Shown here piece by piece: positions 63,829-64,000 of a DNA stretch of 64,000 bases. The notes under the pieces are model-generated. The model made no database searches, was not told the DNA's origin, and saw nothing but the letters and a program-made list of their open reading frames with translations. The stretch is from Rhabditoides inermis. Taxonomy: Eukaryota > Nematoda > Chromadorea > Rhabditida > Rhabditidae. Numbering within the stretch: position 1 is the stretch's first letter; every line of letters begins with the position of its first letter. Position numbers and translations under genes: made by a program. The stretch covers positions 868,079 through 932,078 of the forward strand of contig CAWZYM010000214.1 in assembly GCA_963966185.1 (NCBI GenBank), written 5' to 3'.

Positions 63829-64000
63829 CTGCAATGGCATGTAGAAGTAATTACATGCGTTTCGGAAATACACGGAAATGTACGGGTTTTTGTATGCGAT
63901 TCGAGGGAGCCTGTGATTTGAATATTGAATAACAGAAAGTTGAAAAAGCTAATGTGCTTGACTGCTTGTTCAACGCAATTCGGCGTTTAAAAAAAGTTTT
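63829..64000. other. Partial upstream intron of the glutamate receptor gene
   Basis: AT-rich sequence after the TTGCAG acceptor. The next upstream exon is outside the window. Confidence 0.6.

Overview
The window looks like nuclear DNA of a nematode. It encodes a cuticle collagen with the nematode N-terminal transmembrane/furin-site layout, a cluster of five nematode-type seven-transmembrane chemoreceptor-like genes, and introns ending in TTTCAG or TTGCAG. It is not compact like Caenorhabditis elegans: introns are long and carry (CT/GA)n, (TA)n, (TCAA)n and (CCCTCT)n tracts, fold-back elements and tRNA-like SINEs. The species cannot be named from the sequence. All gene models were built by hand from splice signals, reading phase and remembered family conservation; no search was run.

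Left part (1-27,845): two long minus-strand housekeeping genes. The first is a UFL1 (E3 UFM1-protein ligase) orthologue, 24 exons, about 708 aa, start at 14,730. The second is a COG2 orthologue (conserved oligomeric Golgi complex subunit 2), 19 exons, about 716 aa, start at 27,845. Almost all the rest of this part is intronic microsatellite and fold-back DNA.

Middle (27,846-46,194): a plus-strand SLC35A-type nucleotide-sugar transporter (16 exons, 373 aa) runs head-to-head with COG2. It is followed tail-to-tail by the minus-strand cuticle collagen (336 aa) and a small secreted Ser/Thr-rich protein (162 aa). Next comes the most unusual locus, 42,089-45,608: four tiny two-exon genes, each with a TATA box and each encoding a 22-29 aa arginine/lysine-rich peptide with the core KKRLYGRRGHG. 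A possible fifth TATA-box mini-gene lies just to their left, and a duplicated 19-base element containing AAAGGTCA lies in two of the promoters.

Right part (46,195-64,000): one plus-strand and four minus-strand receptor genes share the same eight-exon structure. A Penelope-like reverse transcriptase relic and an RTE-type relic lie among them. Two copies of a structured repeat here carry all the sequence boxes of a hamm­erhead ribozyme, in an unusual order. The window ends in the 3' half of a minus-strand metabotropic glutamate receptor (11 exons seen, 273 residues, 5' part beyond the edge). Its stop codon lies in a 19-bp tandem array carrying seven TGACGTCA (CRE) palindromes.

As a system, COG2, the sugar transporter and the collagen all concern the Golgi/secretory route, and UFL1 serves ER protein quality control. 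The receptors and the glutamate receptor are sensory or neuronal signalling genes. The basic-peptide cluster has no function I can assign.
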